Shown: positions 36,933 through 46,104 of the stretch, piece by piece
Position numbering within the stretch: position 1 is the first letter of the stretch
Layout: each line of letters begins with the position of its first letter
Origin: Myxococcales bacterium
GTDB taxonomy: Bacteria > Myxococcota_A > UBA9160 > UBA4427
Length of the DNA: 64,000 bases
Reading direction: 5' to 3'
Assembly: GCA_022563535.1 (NCBI GenBank)
Contig: JADFNE010000009.1
Coordinates: forward strand, 31,149 to 95,148
Translations under genes and position numbers: made by a program
The notes under the pieces: generated by a model
Database searches by the model: none
What the model was told of the DNA's origin: nothing
Seen by the model: only the letters and a program-made list of their open reading frames with translations

Positions 36933-37125
36933 ACCCCCGTCCTGGCCACGAGGTTGCCCTTATACGCCGCCGCGCGAATTCTTGCGCTGCTGTTCTCATC
37001 TCGTACTCGGTCTGACATTGTGCTGATTGCTCTTCACCGGGAACGGAACCCTTCCGATGAGACTGCAATGCGTCGCGCCCGGCTCGTGAACTACGGGCTT
37101 CATGACGCAAGGAGGATCCAGGTCG

Positions 37126-37500
37126 ATGGCTTCAAAACGAACGTTAATCGTCGACGACAGCCTGTCTACGCGCATGATGACTGCATCCATGCTCGCAAAG
37201 TTGTGCCCAGATTGGGCTGTCGTGCAGGCCAAAGACGGTGCCGACGCATTGGAAAAGTGTCAGGACGACGAGTTCGATTATTGTCTGGTCGACGTCAACA
37301 TGCCGGGAATCGATGGCTTCGAACTCGCCGGCAAACTCAGAGAAAAGTACCCCGCCGCACACATCTGCATGCTCACGGCAAACATTCAGAGCAAGATCCA
37401 GGAGCGGGCTGCGGCCGCGGGTTTTCAGTTTCTTGCAAAGCCGGTGACTCCCGACAAGCTCGAGACTTTTGTATCGGCCTGCAAAGACCACGACGCCTAG
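37126..37500 (+). CDS. CheY-like single-domain response regulator
   Basis: This 124-residue receiver has Asp10/Asp11 (acidic pair), phosphoacceptor Asp56 (LVDVNMPG), Thr84 (LTAN) and Lys105 (LAKP), so all key residues are present. There is no output domain. GGAGG lies 10 nt upstream of ATG 37126; ATG 37102 is an alternative. It is first in an operon with a CheC-type phosphatase (12-nt gap) and a PAS histidine kinase (44-nt gap), an input-output-reset module. Confidence 0.92.
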   Translation: MASKRTLIVDDSLSTRMMTASMLAKLCPDWAVVQAKDGADALEKCQDDEFDYCLVDVNMPGIDGFELAGKLREKYPAAHICMLTANIQSKIQERAAAAGFQFLAKPVTPDKLETFVSACKDHDA

Positions 37501-37511
37501 GTTCGAACTTC

Positions 37512-38150
37512 ATGGAACTGACCGCACTCCAGCTCGATGTATTGGGCGAACTCGCCAACATGGGCCTCGGCACCGCCGCCGCTAGCCTGAGCGAGATGGT
37601 GAACGACGAAGTCGTCCTCGCGGTACCCAAAGTCGAATTCATCGCTCGCGCTGACGTCATGAACCGCTTGGGGCTCGCTCCCGACAAAATGCTAAAAGGT
37701 GTCGAACAGGTATTCTCGGGCACCTTGCGTGGTCATGCCCTGCTCCTGTTTCCAGATGGACACAGTCTGAGCCTGGTTCGCATGCTCCTTGCGAATACTG
37801 GAATGTCAGATTCAGAGTATCTCAATGAGCTCGAAGAAGAGGCCCTGATAGAAGTCGGTAACATCATTCTCAACGCGACGTTGAGCGTATTTGCCGACAC
37901 CCTCGAGATTGAACTCAACACTGGATTGCCGAACCGAGTGGAAGGCCGTGGCGCGGGGGTCATTGATGCGATCTTCGATCTCGAACCGGATTCCACCGGT
38001 AGCGAAATGTTGCTGATCGGCATTGAATTCAGTGTTCACGAGAAACCGGTCCGTGGCTTTGTCGCGTTGCTCCTCGAAGTAGGCTCCTTACTCAAATTGA
38101 CGGAAAGCCTCGATCACTACATTGAAGACAAGTTGGGCATCGCCCCCTAG
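37512..38150 (+). CDS. cheC: CheC-type receiver phosphatase with two active-site motifs
   Basis: This 212-residue protein has two intact copies of D/E-x3-E-x2-N-x22-P: DVLGELAN to P39 and EALIEVGN to P in LPNRV. This is the CheC arrangement. It should dephosphorylate the receiver encoded just upstream, resetting the signal. Genetic linkage with a cheY-like gene and a histidine kinase supports the role. A second CheX-type protein is at 25513. Confidence 0.9.
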   Translation: MELTALQLDVLGELANMGLGTAAASLSEMVNDEVVLAVPKVEFIARADVMNRLGLAPDKMLKGVEQVFSGTLRGHALLLFPDGHSLSLVRMLLANTGMSDSEYLNELEEEALIEVGNIILNATLSVFADTLEIELNTGLPNRVEGRGAGVIDAIFDLEPDSTGSEMLLIGIEFSVHEKPVRGFVALLLEVGSLLKLTESLDHYIEDKLGIAP

Positions 38151-38194
38151 GCGACCCGCGCGTCATTCACGTCATCGGAGGCCTCCCCGCAGCA

Positions 38195-39730
38195 ATGAGC
38201 TCTGAGCAATCAGAGACTTCAGCATCCCTTCTCGCCTATGCGATCGACGCCGCGGAAATCGGCGTGATCATTGTCGATGCCGCAGGTGAGATCGTCGTCT
38301 TCAACGACTGGGTCTCTCGGACTTCCGGCATTTCGGTTGAGCGGGCGCTGGGGGAGCAGATCGAAGCAGTCTTCCCGGAAATTGCGGGATCTCGCATTTG
38401 TGCCGGGATCGACTCCGCCCTCACTCGCGGGCTCTCGGTCGTGTTGTCGCCCTACTTCGCGAGGACGAGCTTTCCGCTGCACGCAGCCGGAGTCTCGTTC
38501 ACTCGCGACACCCGGCTCGAGATGCAGCAGAAGGTATCGATCAAGCCGATCGTGGCCGAGGGCAAGGTCGTGCAATGCATCATCCAGATTCAGGATATGA
38601 GCGATGCCATGCATCGCGAATCTCTTTTGCGGGATCAGGCCGTAAACAACAAACGCATGATGTCGGAGCACCGGATCAATGAGGAGCGCCTCCGCGCGAT
38701 TCTCGATGGGGCCTTTGACGGCATCATTACACTCGACAAAGACCACTGCATCGAGAGCTTCAACCCCGCGGCCGGCCAAATCTTTGGCTACCGCGCCGAC
38801 GAGATTGTGGGTTGCGAGATCGACCTGATCATTCCCGGGATCCTCGAACTGGACGATCATCGAGAGTCAGAAATCCTGGAGCGCCTGAGAGTCGGGGAAG
38901 GAATCATTCTGCAGACCACGGGTCTGGATCGCAGCCAGCGGGAGTTCGTCGCCGAGGTCGCTCTCAAATCCATGCAGGCGGGAGACGAACTGAAGATTGT
39001 TGCGATGGTGCGGGACATCAGCGAACGAAAGGCGATCGAGCAGGACCTAAGGGACTTTGTCTACGTGGTGTCCCACGATCTCCAGTCTCCCCTCCACACC
39101 GTACTGAGCTTTGCCAAGCGGTTGCGGAAGCAAACCAGCGGCAGGCTCGATGAGAAGGGCGAGAAGTCCATCGGCTACGTGATCGGCGGTGCGGAGAGGA
39201 TGGTCCGCCTGATTCGTGACCTGGGCGAGTATTCGAGAATTGAAACCCGCGGGCAGGTCCTCGAATCCTTGCGTCTGGGCGATCAGATCGACTCTGCACT
39301 CGAAAATCTTCGGATCGGGATCGAAGAGTGCGGAGCGGAGATCAGCGTCGGGGACATGCCAGTCGTTCTGGGAGATTCGACGCAACTCATTCAACTCTTC
39401 CAGAACTTGATCGGCAATGCACTGAAGTTCTGCACTGAATCACCGCCCCAGGTGAACCTGGCAGCGAAACCCATGGGTGAATTCTGGGAGATCACGGTCG
39501 AGGACAACGGCATCGGGATTCGGGAAGAGTTTCAGGAACGAATCTTTCATGTGTTTCAGCGGCTTCACACCCAGGACGAATATCCGGGTACGGGGATCGG
39601 GCTGGCGTTGTGCAAAAAGATCGTCGACCGGCACGGCGGCCGCATCTGGCTCGAGTCGGAGACCGACCGGGGCACGACGTTCCTTCTCACGCTTCAGAGT
39701 GCTGAGCTGGAAAAGGACGCAAACGACTAG
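38195..39730 (+). CDS. PAS-PAS sensor histidine kinase
   Basis: This 511-residue cytoplasmic kinase has no transmembrane segment. The first PAS domain is at about 14-140 and the second at about 165-285 (ILDGAFDGIITLDKDHCIE). The HisKA helix carries phosphoacceptor His in VVSHDLQSPL, and the HATPase has N (NLIGNALKF), G1 (DNGIGI) and G2 (GTGIGLALCKKIV) boxes. It probably phosphorylates the CheY-like receiver two genes upstream. The PAS inputs suggest sensing of a cytoplasmic redox, light or metabolite cue, which cannot be specified. Confidence 0.92.
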   Translation: MSSEQSETSASLLAYAIDAAEIGVIIVDAAGEIVVFNDWVSRTSGISVERALGEQIEAVFPEIAGSRICAGIDSALTRGLSVVLSPYFARTSFPLHAAGVSFTRDTRLEMQQKVSIKPIVAEGKVVQCIIQIQDMSDAMHRESLLRDQAVNNKRMMSEHRINEERLRAILDGAFDGIITLDKDHCIESFNPAAGQIFGYRADEIVGCEIDLIIPGILELDDHRESEILERLRVGEGIILQTTGLDRSQREFVAEVALKSMQAGDELKIVAMVRDISERKAIEQDLRDFVYVVSHDLQSPLHTVLSFAKRLRKQTSGRLDEKGEKSIGYVIGGAERMVRLIRDLGEYSRIETRGQVLESLRLGDQIDSALENLRIGIEECGAEISVGDMPVVLGDSTQLIQLFQNLIGNALKFCTESPPQVNLAAKPMGEFWEITVEDNGIGIREEFQERIFHVFQRLHTQDEYPGTGIGLALCKKIVDRHGGRIWLESETDRGTTFLLTLQSAELEKDAND

Positions 39731-39761
39731 CCGGCACAGGGATCTTCTCCCTGTGCCGGCT
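39729..39761. terminator. Strong 14-bp hairpin between convergent genes
   Basis: Perfect arms AGCCGGCACAGGGA and TCCCTGTGCCGGCT surround a TCTTC loop and begin at the stop codon of the kinase gene. No T-tract follows, so it may block converging transcripts or RNA decay rather than terminate intrinsically. Confidence 0.7.
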
Positions 39762-39805
39762 CGGTCGTGGCGGTGACACCTGCGAGTTCTTCGCAGCGCT
39801 AGTGA

Positions 39806-39843
39806 CGGCTCTCTTGATAGGCTCTTGATAACGGCTCTTAATA
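39806..39843 (+). repeat. Imperfect tandem repeat at the ahcY 3' end
   Basis: Three imperfect copies of CGGCTCTTGATA-like sequence overlap the ahcY stop codon (39838-39840). They were probably created by replication slippage. Confidence 0.5.
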
Positions 39844-41292
39844 ACGATAGTGCTCGGGCTTGTACGGACCCTCGACATCGACACCGATGTACTCGGCTTG
39901 TTCGGAAGTGAGCTGCGTGAGCTTCACCCCCAGTTTGTCGAGATGCAGTCGCGCGACTTCTTCGTCGAGCTTCTTGGGCAGGACCATCACCGTGTTTTCG
40001 AGCTGGCCCTTCTTCTCGTGAAGTTCGAGCTGTGCGAGCACCTGGTTGGTGAACGAAGCGCTCATGACGAAGCTCGGATGCCCCGTGGCGCAACCCAAGT
40101 TGAGGAGCCGGCCCTCGGCCAGGATCAACACACTGTGTCCGTCGGGGAAAATCCATTCGTCGTATTGAGGCTTGATGTTGATGTGTTTGATACCCGGGGT
40201 TTTCTTGAGACCGGCCATGTCGATTTCATTGTCGAAGTGACCGATGTTCCCGACGATCGCCTTGTCTTTCATCTTGGACATGTGATCGGCGGTAATGAGG
40301 TTGTAGTTGCCAGTGGTGGTTACGAAGATGTCGACAATGCCGAGGACATCTTCGAGAGTGGTGACCTGGAACCCTTCCATCGCGGCTTGCAGCGCACAGA
40401 TCGGGTCGATCTCGGTGATGATGACCCGGCAACCTTGTCCCACCAGCGCCTGGGCACAACCGCGGCCCACCTGGCCGTAACCGAGCACCATGGCGACCTT
40501 CCCGCCGAGCATGACATCGCTTGCGCGCATCAGGCCGTCCGGGAGTGAATGTCGGCAACCGTAGATGTTGTCGAACTTGCTCTTGGTAACGGAGTCGTTG
40601 ACGTTGATCGCAGGAAACAAGAGTTCGCCCCTGCGTTCCATCTGGTACAAGCGCTCGACGCCCGTCGTCGTCTCTTCAGAGACGCCGTAGCAGCCAGCGG
40701 CAACCCCGGCCCAGCGCTGCTTGTCACGATCTTGATTCAGTCGCAGCAGGTCGAGGATGACGCCCCACTCTTCTGTGTCCGTGTCGGGATTGAAGTCGGG
40801 CACCTTTTCGGCCTTCTCGAACTCGAGACCCTTGTGGATCAACAACGTTGCGTCGCCACCGTCGTCTACGATCATGTCCGGACCCGAGCCGTCCGGGTAG
40901 CGAAGGGCTACATCGGTGCACCACCAATACTCTTCGAGGCTTTCACCCTTCCAGGCGAACACCGCGATGCCCTGAGGATCGTCGGGGGTGCCGTTCGGTC
41001 CAACCGCGATGGCGGCCGCCGCGCTGTCCTGGGTGGAGAAGATGTTGCACGAAACCCAGCGCACGTGGGCGCCGAGTTCGACGAGGGTTTCAATCAAGAC
41101 GGCTGTCTGCACCGTCATGTGCAGGCTGCCCATGATCTTCACACCGTCAAAGGGCTTCTTTCCCTTGAAGCGATCGCGCAAGGACATCAGTCCGGGCATC
41201 TCGATCTCGGCAAGCCTCATTTCCTTGCGGCCCAACTCGGCGAGGCTGAGGTCCGCGACCTTGAATGGGATGTCGTCCTGGTGGTTGGCCAT
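39838..41292 (-). CDS. ahcY: Adenosylhomocysteinase
   Basis: This 484-residue NAD-dependent enzyme splits S-adenosylhomocysteine to adenosine and homocysteine, relieving inhibition of methyltransferases. It shows [52 protein letters not shown]-binding [13 protein letters not shown] and the C-terminal DKLGVKL...KPEHYRY. It has the longer form with an insertion typical of many bacteria. AGGAG lies 6 nt before the ATG. A hairpin and a palindrome are in the leader. Confidence 0.97.
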   Translation of the reverse strand: MANHQDDIPFKVADLSLAELGRKEMRLAEIEMPGLMSLRDRFKGKKPFDGVKIMGSLHMTVQTAVLIETLVELGAHVRWVSCNIFSTQDSAAAAIAVGPNGTPDDPQGIAVFAWKGESLEEYWWCTDVALRYPDGSGPDMIVDDGGDATLLIHKGLEFEKAEKVPDFNPDTDTEEWGVILDLLRLNQDRDKQRWAGVAAGCYGVSEETTTGVERLYQMERRGELLFPAINVNDSVTKSKFDNIYGCRHSLPDGLMRASDVMLGGKVAMVLGYGQVGRGCAQALVGQGCRVIITEIDPICALQAAMEGFQVTTLEDVLGIVDIFVTTTGNYNLITADHMSKMKDKAIVGNIGHFDNEIDMAGLKKTPGIKHINIKPQYDEWIFPDGHSVLILAEGRLLNLGCATGHPSFVMSASFTNQVLAQLELHEKKGQLENTVMVLPKKLDEEVARLHLDKLGVKLTQLTSEQAEYIGVDVEGPYKPEHYRY

Positions 41293-41369
41293 GCTCTACT
41301 CCTGGTGGTGGATCCTGATGGTGGAAGACCGGTAGGGGAGGTCCCATCATCGCGACCCCCTCAGCGAAC

Positions 41370-41403
41370 AATCGGCTGACGCCGATTAATATATCCTTAT
41401 ATT
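41370..41403 (-). promoter_or_regulatory. Hairpin and AATATA-N4-TATATT dyad upstream of ahcY
   Basis: AATCGGC-TGAC-GCCGATT (41370-41387) forms a 7-bp hairpin. Next to it AATATATCCTTATATT (41388-41403) is a perfect dyad with AATATA arms. AT-rich dyads of this type are bound by ArsR-family regulators such as SahR, which controls S-adenosylmethionine-cycle genes in some deltaproteobacteria. The site lies between a possible promoter and the start codon. It does not match known SAH-riboswitch sequence that I can recall. Confidence 0.5.
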
Positions 41404-41413
41404 CGGATGCAGT

Positions 41414-41439
41414 GTTATACTGCTTGAGTCGAATGTCAA
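41414..41439 (-). promoter_or_regulatory. Possible sigma-70 promoter of ahcY
   Basis: On the minus strand TTGACA (41439-41434) is followed by TATAAC (41419-41414). The spacer of 14 nt is shorter than the optimum, so this is only a candidate. Confidence 0.35.
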
Positions 41440-41523
41440 GACGAAGAAAATTCCTTGTGGATTGGAATTGCCTTCCGGGACTCGAAACTCGGCGCAGAAC
41501 CGTGCGCCCCCTGGGACCCGCGT

Positions 41524-41997
41524 CTAGAAGACCAGTTTGAGCGCCACTCCAGCCCCGGCGACCGCCACCACAGCCAACACTGCGAGCCAGGCGAGTGTGC
41601 GTCTCAAACCGGCTACCGACTGCGACAGGTTGGATTGATTCCGCGCGAGCCGGTCCAACTTCTCCTGAATGTCCGCGAGATGGCTGAGCTGTTCCTCTGA
41701 TTCCCACACCTCTTCGAGCCGCCCTTTCAAGCTTTCGAACTGTGCTCGCAGGTTCGCGTCGAGCAGGTCGAGCTGTTGTTGAATGGAAAGTTCGAGGGTC
41801 GCCAGTTTTGCAGCAATCTCTTCGGCGTTCCCGGGGCCAATCGCGTCCGCGCTGCGTTTGCGCATTTTGATGCGGCGCCAGAAGGACGGCCGTGCCTGCT
41901 CTTCCCTGGCCGGGGTCGACGGGTTGCGCAGCGGTACCATGGTAGAGGATGACATAGGTTTTCCTTTTTCGGGTATTTCCGGTCGAGTGGAGGTCAT
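41524..41997 (-). CDS. Coiled-coil protein with C-terminal membrane anchor
   Basis: This 157-residue protein has a basic N-terminus, then a long helix (about 60-125, including LATLELSIQQQLDLL and LADIQEKLDRLARNQ), and one hydrophobic tail helix (LAWLAVLAVVAVAGAGVAL). It starts with ATG overlapping the rmuC stop as ATGA, so it is co-translated with rmuC. I recognise no family. It may tether RmuC or act on membrane-associated DNA repair, but that is inference from context. Confidence 0.6.
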   Translation of the reverse strand: MTSTRPEIPEKGKPMSSSTMVPLRNPSTPAREEQARPSFWRRIKMRKRSADAIGPGNAEEIAAKLATLELSIQQQLDLLDANLRAQFESLKGRLEEVWESEEQLSHLADIQEKLDRLARNQSNLSQSVAGLRRTLAWLAVLAVVAVAGAGVALKLVF

Positions 41998-43346
41998 TCT
42001 TTCTCGGTCCCCTCAGCGAGTTCGGTAGTTACCGTACCCACAGATTCAACGGGTCCCGCTTTCGCCACGAGCTCAGCTGGCAGCGCCTTCCTCGTTTTCG
42101 CCCCAAGCTCCTTGATCGTCTCGACCTGCCGAATCAGGTTTCCAGTTCCCGAATAGAGCCGCGAATGGGCTGTTTCATATTCTGCCTGTGCCTGCTTGAT
42201 TCGATTCCCAACACCCTCTAGAGACTCGACGAATCCTGCGAACTTGTCGTATAGAAGTCCGGCTCGCTTGGCAATTTCCTCCGCGTTCTGATGCTGTCGC
42301 TCGATCCCCCACATCGCAGAAACAGTTTTGAGCATCGTCATCAGCGTAGTAGGAGTCGCAATCGCCACGTTTCGCTCGATCGCCTTCCCTGTGAGTTCCG
42401 CGTCAGCATTCAACGCCACGGCCAGCGCGCCCTCGATTGGAACAAACATGATCACGTAGTCCAGTCTGCTCCCGACTGCCCCGGTGTAGTCCTTTTTTGC
42501 GAGTTCATCGATGTGTGCGCGCAGGGAGGTTACGTGCGCTGCCAGCGCTTGCTGTTTTTCCTTTTCGTCCTCGGCATTTACGAACTTCTCGAACGCCGTG
42601 AGGGACACCTTGGAGTCGACAATAATCCGCTCGCCATCCGGCAGGTTGACGACGATATCGGGCCGGAGTCGGCGACCCTCGGCGTCCGTCGAACTCGCCT
42701 GGCTGTCGTACTCGATGCCTTCTCGCAGGCCTGTTTTTTGGAGGATCGTCTCGAGAATCATCTCACCCCAGGCGCCTTGCGTCTGGGACTCGCCCTTGAG
42801 CGCCCGGGTCAAATTACTGGCTTCGTCCACCATTGTCTTGTTGAGCTTGCCTAGCTGCGAGAGCTGCTCTTTGAGGGCTGCGTTCTGCGCGGAAGCCTGG
42901 GTGTGGCGATCGGTCAGCCCGCGCTCGAAGTCGACGATCTTCTCCCGAAGCGGCTTCAACAGGCCTTCGATCTGCTCTTTGTTCTGGGACTTGAGGGTGT
43001 TGCCGTGCTTCTCGAGCATCTCGGCGGACAGCGCCCGGAACTGGGTCGTGAGGATCTCGGCCTGCTTTTCGGCGTCTTCCTTGGCGTGCTTCAGGGCCTG
43101 AGCGGCGGTGGCGAGGTCCGTTTCGGCTTTGTCTTTTTCCTTGCGCAGCCCGCTCTGATCCTCGCGGAGAATCCCGAGATCCTTCTCCAGCCGTAGGATC
43201 TCGTCCGACTTCGCCGCCAGCCTGGCGTCGAGGGTGGCAACCTGGCCCTGTAGAGCGATCGCCGACTGCTGGCGGTAGAGGCCTGCGGCAACGGCCACGA
43301 CCCCAATCAGGACCAGCGCGATCAAGACGACGGTGAGCATTTCCAT
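41994..43346 (-). CDS. rmuC: DNA recombination protein RmuC
   Basis: This 450-residue protein has an N-terminal hydrophobic segment (about 4-24), a long coiled-coil (about 30-165) and a restriction-endonuclease-fold domain (about 185-390). The domain contains GAWGEMILETILQKTGL and a PD-(D/E)xK-type site, RPDIVVNLPDGERIIVDSKV. RmuC limits inversions at short inverted repeats. The overlap with the following coiled-coil gene shows operon structure. Confidence 0.92.
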   Translation of the reverse strand: MEMLTVVLIALVLIGVVAVAAGLYRQQSAIALQGQVATLDARLAAKSDEILRLEKDLGILREDQSGLRKEKDKAETDLATAAQALKHAKEDAEKQAEILTTQFRALSAEMLEKHGNTLKSQNKEQIEGLLKPLREKIVDFERGLTDRHTQASAQNAALKEQLSQLGKLNKTMVDEASNLTRALKGESQTQGAWGEMILETILQKTGLREGIEYDSQASSTDAEGRRLRPDIVVNLPDGERIIVDSKVSLTAFEKFVNAEDEKEKQQALAAHVTSLRAHIDELAKKDYTGAVGSRLDYVIMFVPIEGALAVALNADAELTGKAIERNVAIATPTTLMTMLKTVSAMWGIERQHQNAEEIAKRAGLLYDKFAGFVESLEGVGNRIKQAQAEYETAHSRLYSGTGNLIRQVETIKELGAKTRKALPAELVAKAGPVESVGTVTTELAEGTEKE

Positions 43347-43554
43347 ACGTAGAGTTCCTTGCAGCGAAGATGAGGGAGAGAATAGTCATCACGGGGCCGG
43401 AGTTCGACCCATCGAACGCCGGTTTTCGGTGGTTCTCCCGATCAAGCTCGATCGCTCTCGATCCGCAACGCAGCATACGGGGCATGTCGAAACCCAGCCC
43501 TGTATCGGTGTAGAGAATTCAGTGGTCGAAAAGACGATCGATCGATCCAATAGT

Positions 43555-44478
43555 ATGGAGTACAGCGATCCCAGGGATTCGCAGGTCGACCGGCTGGTCT
43601 ACGAGATCCGGCGACTGATCCATGCCGGCGGTCCATCGGTGTCTTTTCTCGAAGAGGTCGTCAACGCGCTGCGCGCCGACGAGCTGCGCCTTCCGATTCT
43701 CCCGGATTCCGTGAGCCGAGTGATGCAGTTGGTCGATCAGGCCGAGGTCGACATGGGAGAGCTCTCCCGGGTCGTCGAACTCGACCCCGCACTGGCGGTC
43801 AAGACCGTGGGCGTCGCGAACAGCGCCTACTATCGAGGTGTCGATCCGGTCGTTTCCGTCGCGGGCGCGTTGATGCGGATGGGACTACAACACGCGCACA
43901 ACGTCGTTGTCGCAGTGGCACTGCGATCGAGCTTGTTCAACGTACAGGGCTACGAAAACGAGGCGCATGCCGTTTGGATTCATTCGCTCCACACGGCACT
44001 CGCGACCCGGGCGGTGCTCAGCGAAGTCCCGCCCTGGCAAGAAGTTTGTTTTCTCCTGGGCCTGTCCCACGACATCGGGCGATTCGCGATGTTGAGTTTT
44101 GCGGCGGAATTGCGGGGCCGGGATCGAAAGAAAATGAGACCGTGCCCTGCCGTCGTCGAAGAAGTTTCCGACCTCATCCACGCTCAACTTGGCGCCCTGG
44201 CGGTCGACTCCTGGAGCTTTAAAGAAGAGTTCAGCCTGGTGATCGAGAACCATCACAAGCCGGGTGCGATCGTGGATCACCGGGCGGTTCTCGCCAATGG
44301 ACTCGCGGCGGGGGAGGCCCTCGCTCACAGCATCGAAGATGGAAGCTCGGGCGAGGAGGGAGTCATGGACGAAGCCCTGATCGAACTCCTGAACAGCGTC
44401 GGAATCGATGAAGCACAAGGTCCGGATCTGGTTGCCACGGTGCACGAAGGCTTCGAGGCGTTCGCGAAATTGGTGTAG
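43555..44478 (+). CDS. HDOD-domain signalling protein
   Basis: This 307-residue protein starts at ATG 43555 by similarity of the downstream domain; GTG 43522 would add 11 residues. The HDOD domain is clear from LPDSVSRVMQLVDQAEVDMGELSRVVELDPALAVKTV, and a partial HD signature LGLSHDIGRFAML follows. Catalytic HD residues appear incomplete, as in most HDOD proteins, which act as signal transducers rather than phosphohydrolases. It is divergent from rmuC. No partner domain is fused. Confidence 0.82.
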   Translation: MEYSDPRDSQVDRLVYEIRRLIHAGGPSVSFLEEVVNALRADELRLPILPDSVSRVMQLVDQAEVDMGELSRVVELDPALAVKTVGVANSAYYRGVDPVVSVAGALMRMGLQHAHNVVVAVALRSSLFNVQGYENEAHAVWIHSLHTALATRAVLSEVPPWQEVCFLLGLSHDIGRFAMLSFAAELRGRDRKKMRPCPAVVEEVSDLIHAQLGALAVDSWSFKEEFSLVIENHHKPGAIVDHRAVLANGLAAGEALAHSIEDGSSGEEGVMDEALIELLNSVGIDEAQGPDLVATVHEGFEAFAKLV

Positions 44479-44531
44479 TGCGGTGAATCGCGGTGTAGTA
44501 CGCGTCCTCGGGGTGATATCCGGCGAAAGAG

Positions 44532-45029
44532 TCAGCGAACGCGGTCGAAGATCTGGTGGGTAAACGCGTGGGCGTGGCGTGCGTCTGCGGGGTGCGGCTC
44601 CTCGCCAACCTGCTTCCAGTCATTTGGGTTGAAAGCGGGGAAGTAGGCATCGCCCGCGAGTTCGACGTGGACGCGAGTCAGGTAGAGGCGGTCGGCCTTT
44701 GGCAGCGCCTCCGCGTAGATCGACTCACCGCCAAACGCGAAGAGTTCCGTTTCTCCACGCTTCGCTGCGGCAGCAATTCCGCCTTCGAGGCTTCCGACCA
44801 CGATGACGTCCGGATGGGGCTGGTAGTCGGGGTTGCGGCTCACGACGATCGAGGTGCGTCCCGGCAAGGGCTTGCCGATCGATGCATAGGTCTTGCGACC
44901 CATCAACAGTGTATGCCCCATGGTGATTCGCTTGAGATATTGAAGTTCGTCGGGCAGTCGCCAGGGAAGTCCCCCCTCGCGGCCAATCACGCTGTTCTCA
45001 GACAGTGCGACAAAGATCGATAGCTTCAC
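44532..45029 (-). CDS. folA: Dihydrofolate reductase
   Basis: This 165-residue enzyme reduces dihydrofolate to tetrahydrofolate with NADPH. It shows IFVALSENSVIGREGGLPWRLPDEL, TMGHTLLMGRKTYASIG, SRNPDYQ and FAFGGESIYAEAL. It begins with GTG 45029 behind GGAGG. It lies 19 nt after thyA, so the operon couples dTMP synthesis, which oxidises folate, to its re-reduction. Confidence 0.95.
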   Translation of the reverse strand: MKLSIFVALSENSVIGREGGLPWRLPDELQYLKRITMGHTLLMGRKTYASIGKPLPGRTSIVVSRNPDYQPHPDVIVVGSLEGGIAAAAKRGETELFAFGGESIYAEALPKADRLYLTRVHVELAGDAYFPAFNPNDWKQVGEEPHPADARHAHAFTHQIFDRVR

Positions 45030-45048
45030 CGATCACCTCCCTTGTGAC

Positions 45049-45870
45049 TCAGACGGAGATCGGTGCCTTGATGCCCGGATGGGGATCGTAGTTTTCCAGC
45101 TTGAAGTCTTCGTAACGAAAATCGAATACCGACTTCACCGAGGGATTGAGGTGCATCTGCGGCAGTTCCCTGGGCGTTCGTGCCAGTTGTCTTTGCGTCT
45201 GCTCGAGATGATTGCGGTAGATGTGCGTGTCGCCGAGGGAAATGATCAAATCCCCCAGGCCGAGTCCAACGCTCTGGGCGACCATCTGGGTCAGCAGCGC
45301 GTAGGACGCGATATTGAACGGAAGCCCCAGAAAAGCGTCGCAGCTTCGCATGTACATGCTGCAACTCAGTCGCTCTTCGGCGACCCCAAACTGAAACAAC
45401 AGATGACAGGGAGGAAGCTTCATACGCGGAATCTCCCCGACGTTCCACGCCGAGACGATCAGGCGCCTGGAATGGGGTGTGTCGCGAATCTGATCGATGA
45501 CGGCCGCGAGTTGATCGATCGTGCGTGTTGCTCCGCGATCTTCGGGACTGCCGCCTGCGGTCGCGGGCCAGCTTCGCCACTGAGACCCGTAGACCGGGCC
45601 GAGTTCGCCGTCCTCGTCGGCCCATTCATCCCAGATTGAAACTCCGTTTTCTTGTAGATACCGAACGTTGGTGTCCCCGGAGATGAACCAGAGCAGCTCG
45701 TGAATGACGGATTTGAGGTGAACCCTTTTGGTGGTGAGCAACGGGAAGCCGTGGGCGAGATTGAAACGCAATTGGGCGCCGAACAGGCTAATCGTGCCCG
45801 TTCCCGTGCGGTCGGTTTTTGGCGTTCCGTGCTCCAGGATGGATCGCTGTAGGTCGAGATAGTTCTGCAT
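45049..45870 (-). CDS. thyA: Thymidylate synthase
   Basis: This 273-residue enzyme methylates dUMP to dTMP using methylenetetrahydrofolate. It has [20 protein letters not shown], the active Cys in [26 protein letters not shown] and [12 protein letters not shown], all standard ThyA motifs. GAGGGAACC precedes the ATG. It is first in the thyA-folA operon, with a candidate promoter 60 bp upstream. Confidence 0.97.
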   Translation of the reverse strand: MQNYLDLQRSILEHGTPKTDRTGTGTISLFGAQLRFNLAHGFPLLTTKRVHLKSVIHELLWFISGDTNVRYLQENGVSIWDEWADEDGELGPVYGSQWRSWPATAGGSPEDRGATRTIDQLAAVIDQIRDTPHSRRLIVSAWNVGEIPRMKLPPCHLLFQFGVAEERLSCSMYMRSCDAFLGLPFNIASYALLTQMVAQSVGLGLGDLIISLGDTHIYRNHLEQTQRQLARTPRELPQMHLNPSVKSVFDFRYEDFKLENYDPHPGIKAPISV

Positions 45871-45929
45871 GGTTCCCTCGCGTGCGCGTGCAGGAGCGAG
45901 TCTACCTAAGCCTCATCATCGAGAAAGTA

Positions 45930-45959
45930 ATTAAAATCCTCAGACGCCTCTCCGTGCAA
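45930..45959 (-). promoter_or_regulatory. Candidate sigma-70 promoter of thyA-folA
   Basis: On the minus strand TTGCAC (45959-45954) and TTTAAT (45935-45930) are separated by 18 nt, giving good spacing. The -10 ends 59 nt upstream of the thyA ATG. No known operator is seen. Confidence 0.4.
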
Positions 45960-46104
45960 TATCTCACAAGCGTGAGCCGGGCTCTTCGCGTTGAACGGTT
46001 GTGACAAAGACTCCCTTTGAGCGGGTTTCCTTGACCAGGGTCACGGTCGTCGCAGGCGCTGGATGTCGATCATGATTGAGTCGGCAGCGTAGCGCGACCC
46101 GCTG

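Noticed and set aside
41293..41523. A SAH or SAM riboswitch in the ahcY leader
   Set aside because: The conserved riboswitch core that I know is absent; a simple hairpin and a protein-type dyad are better supported.
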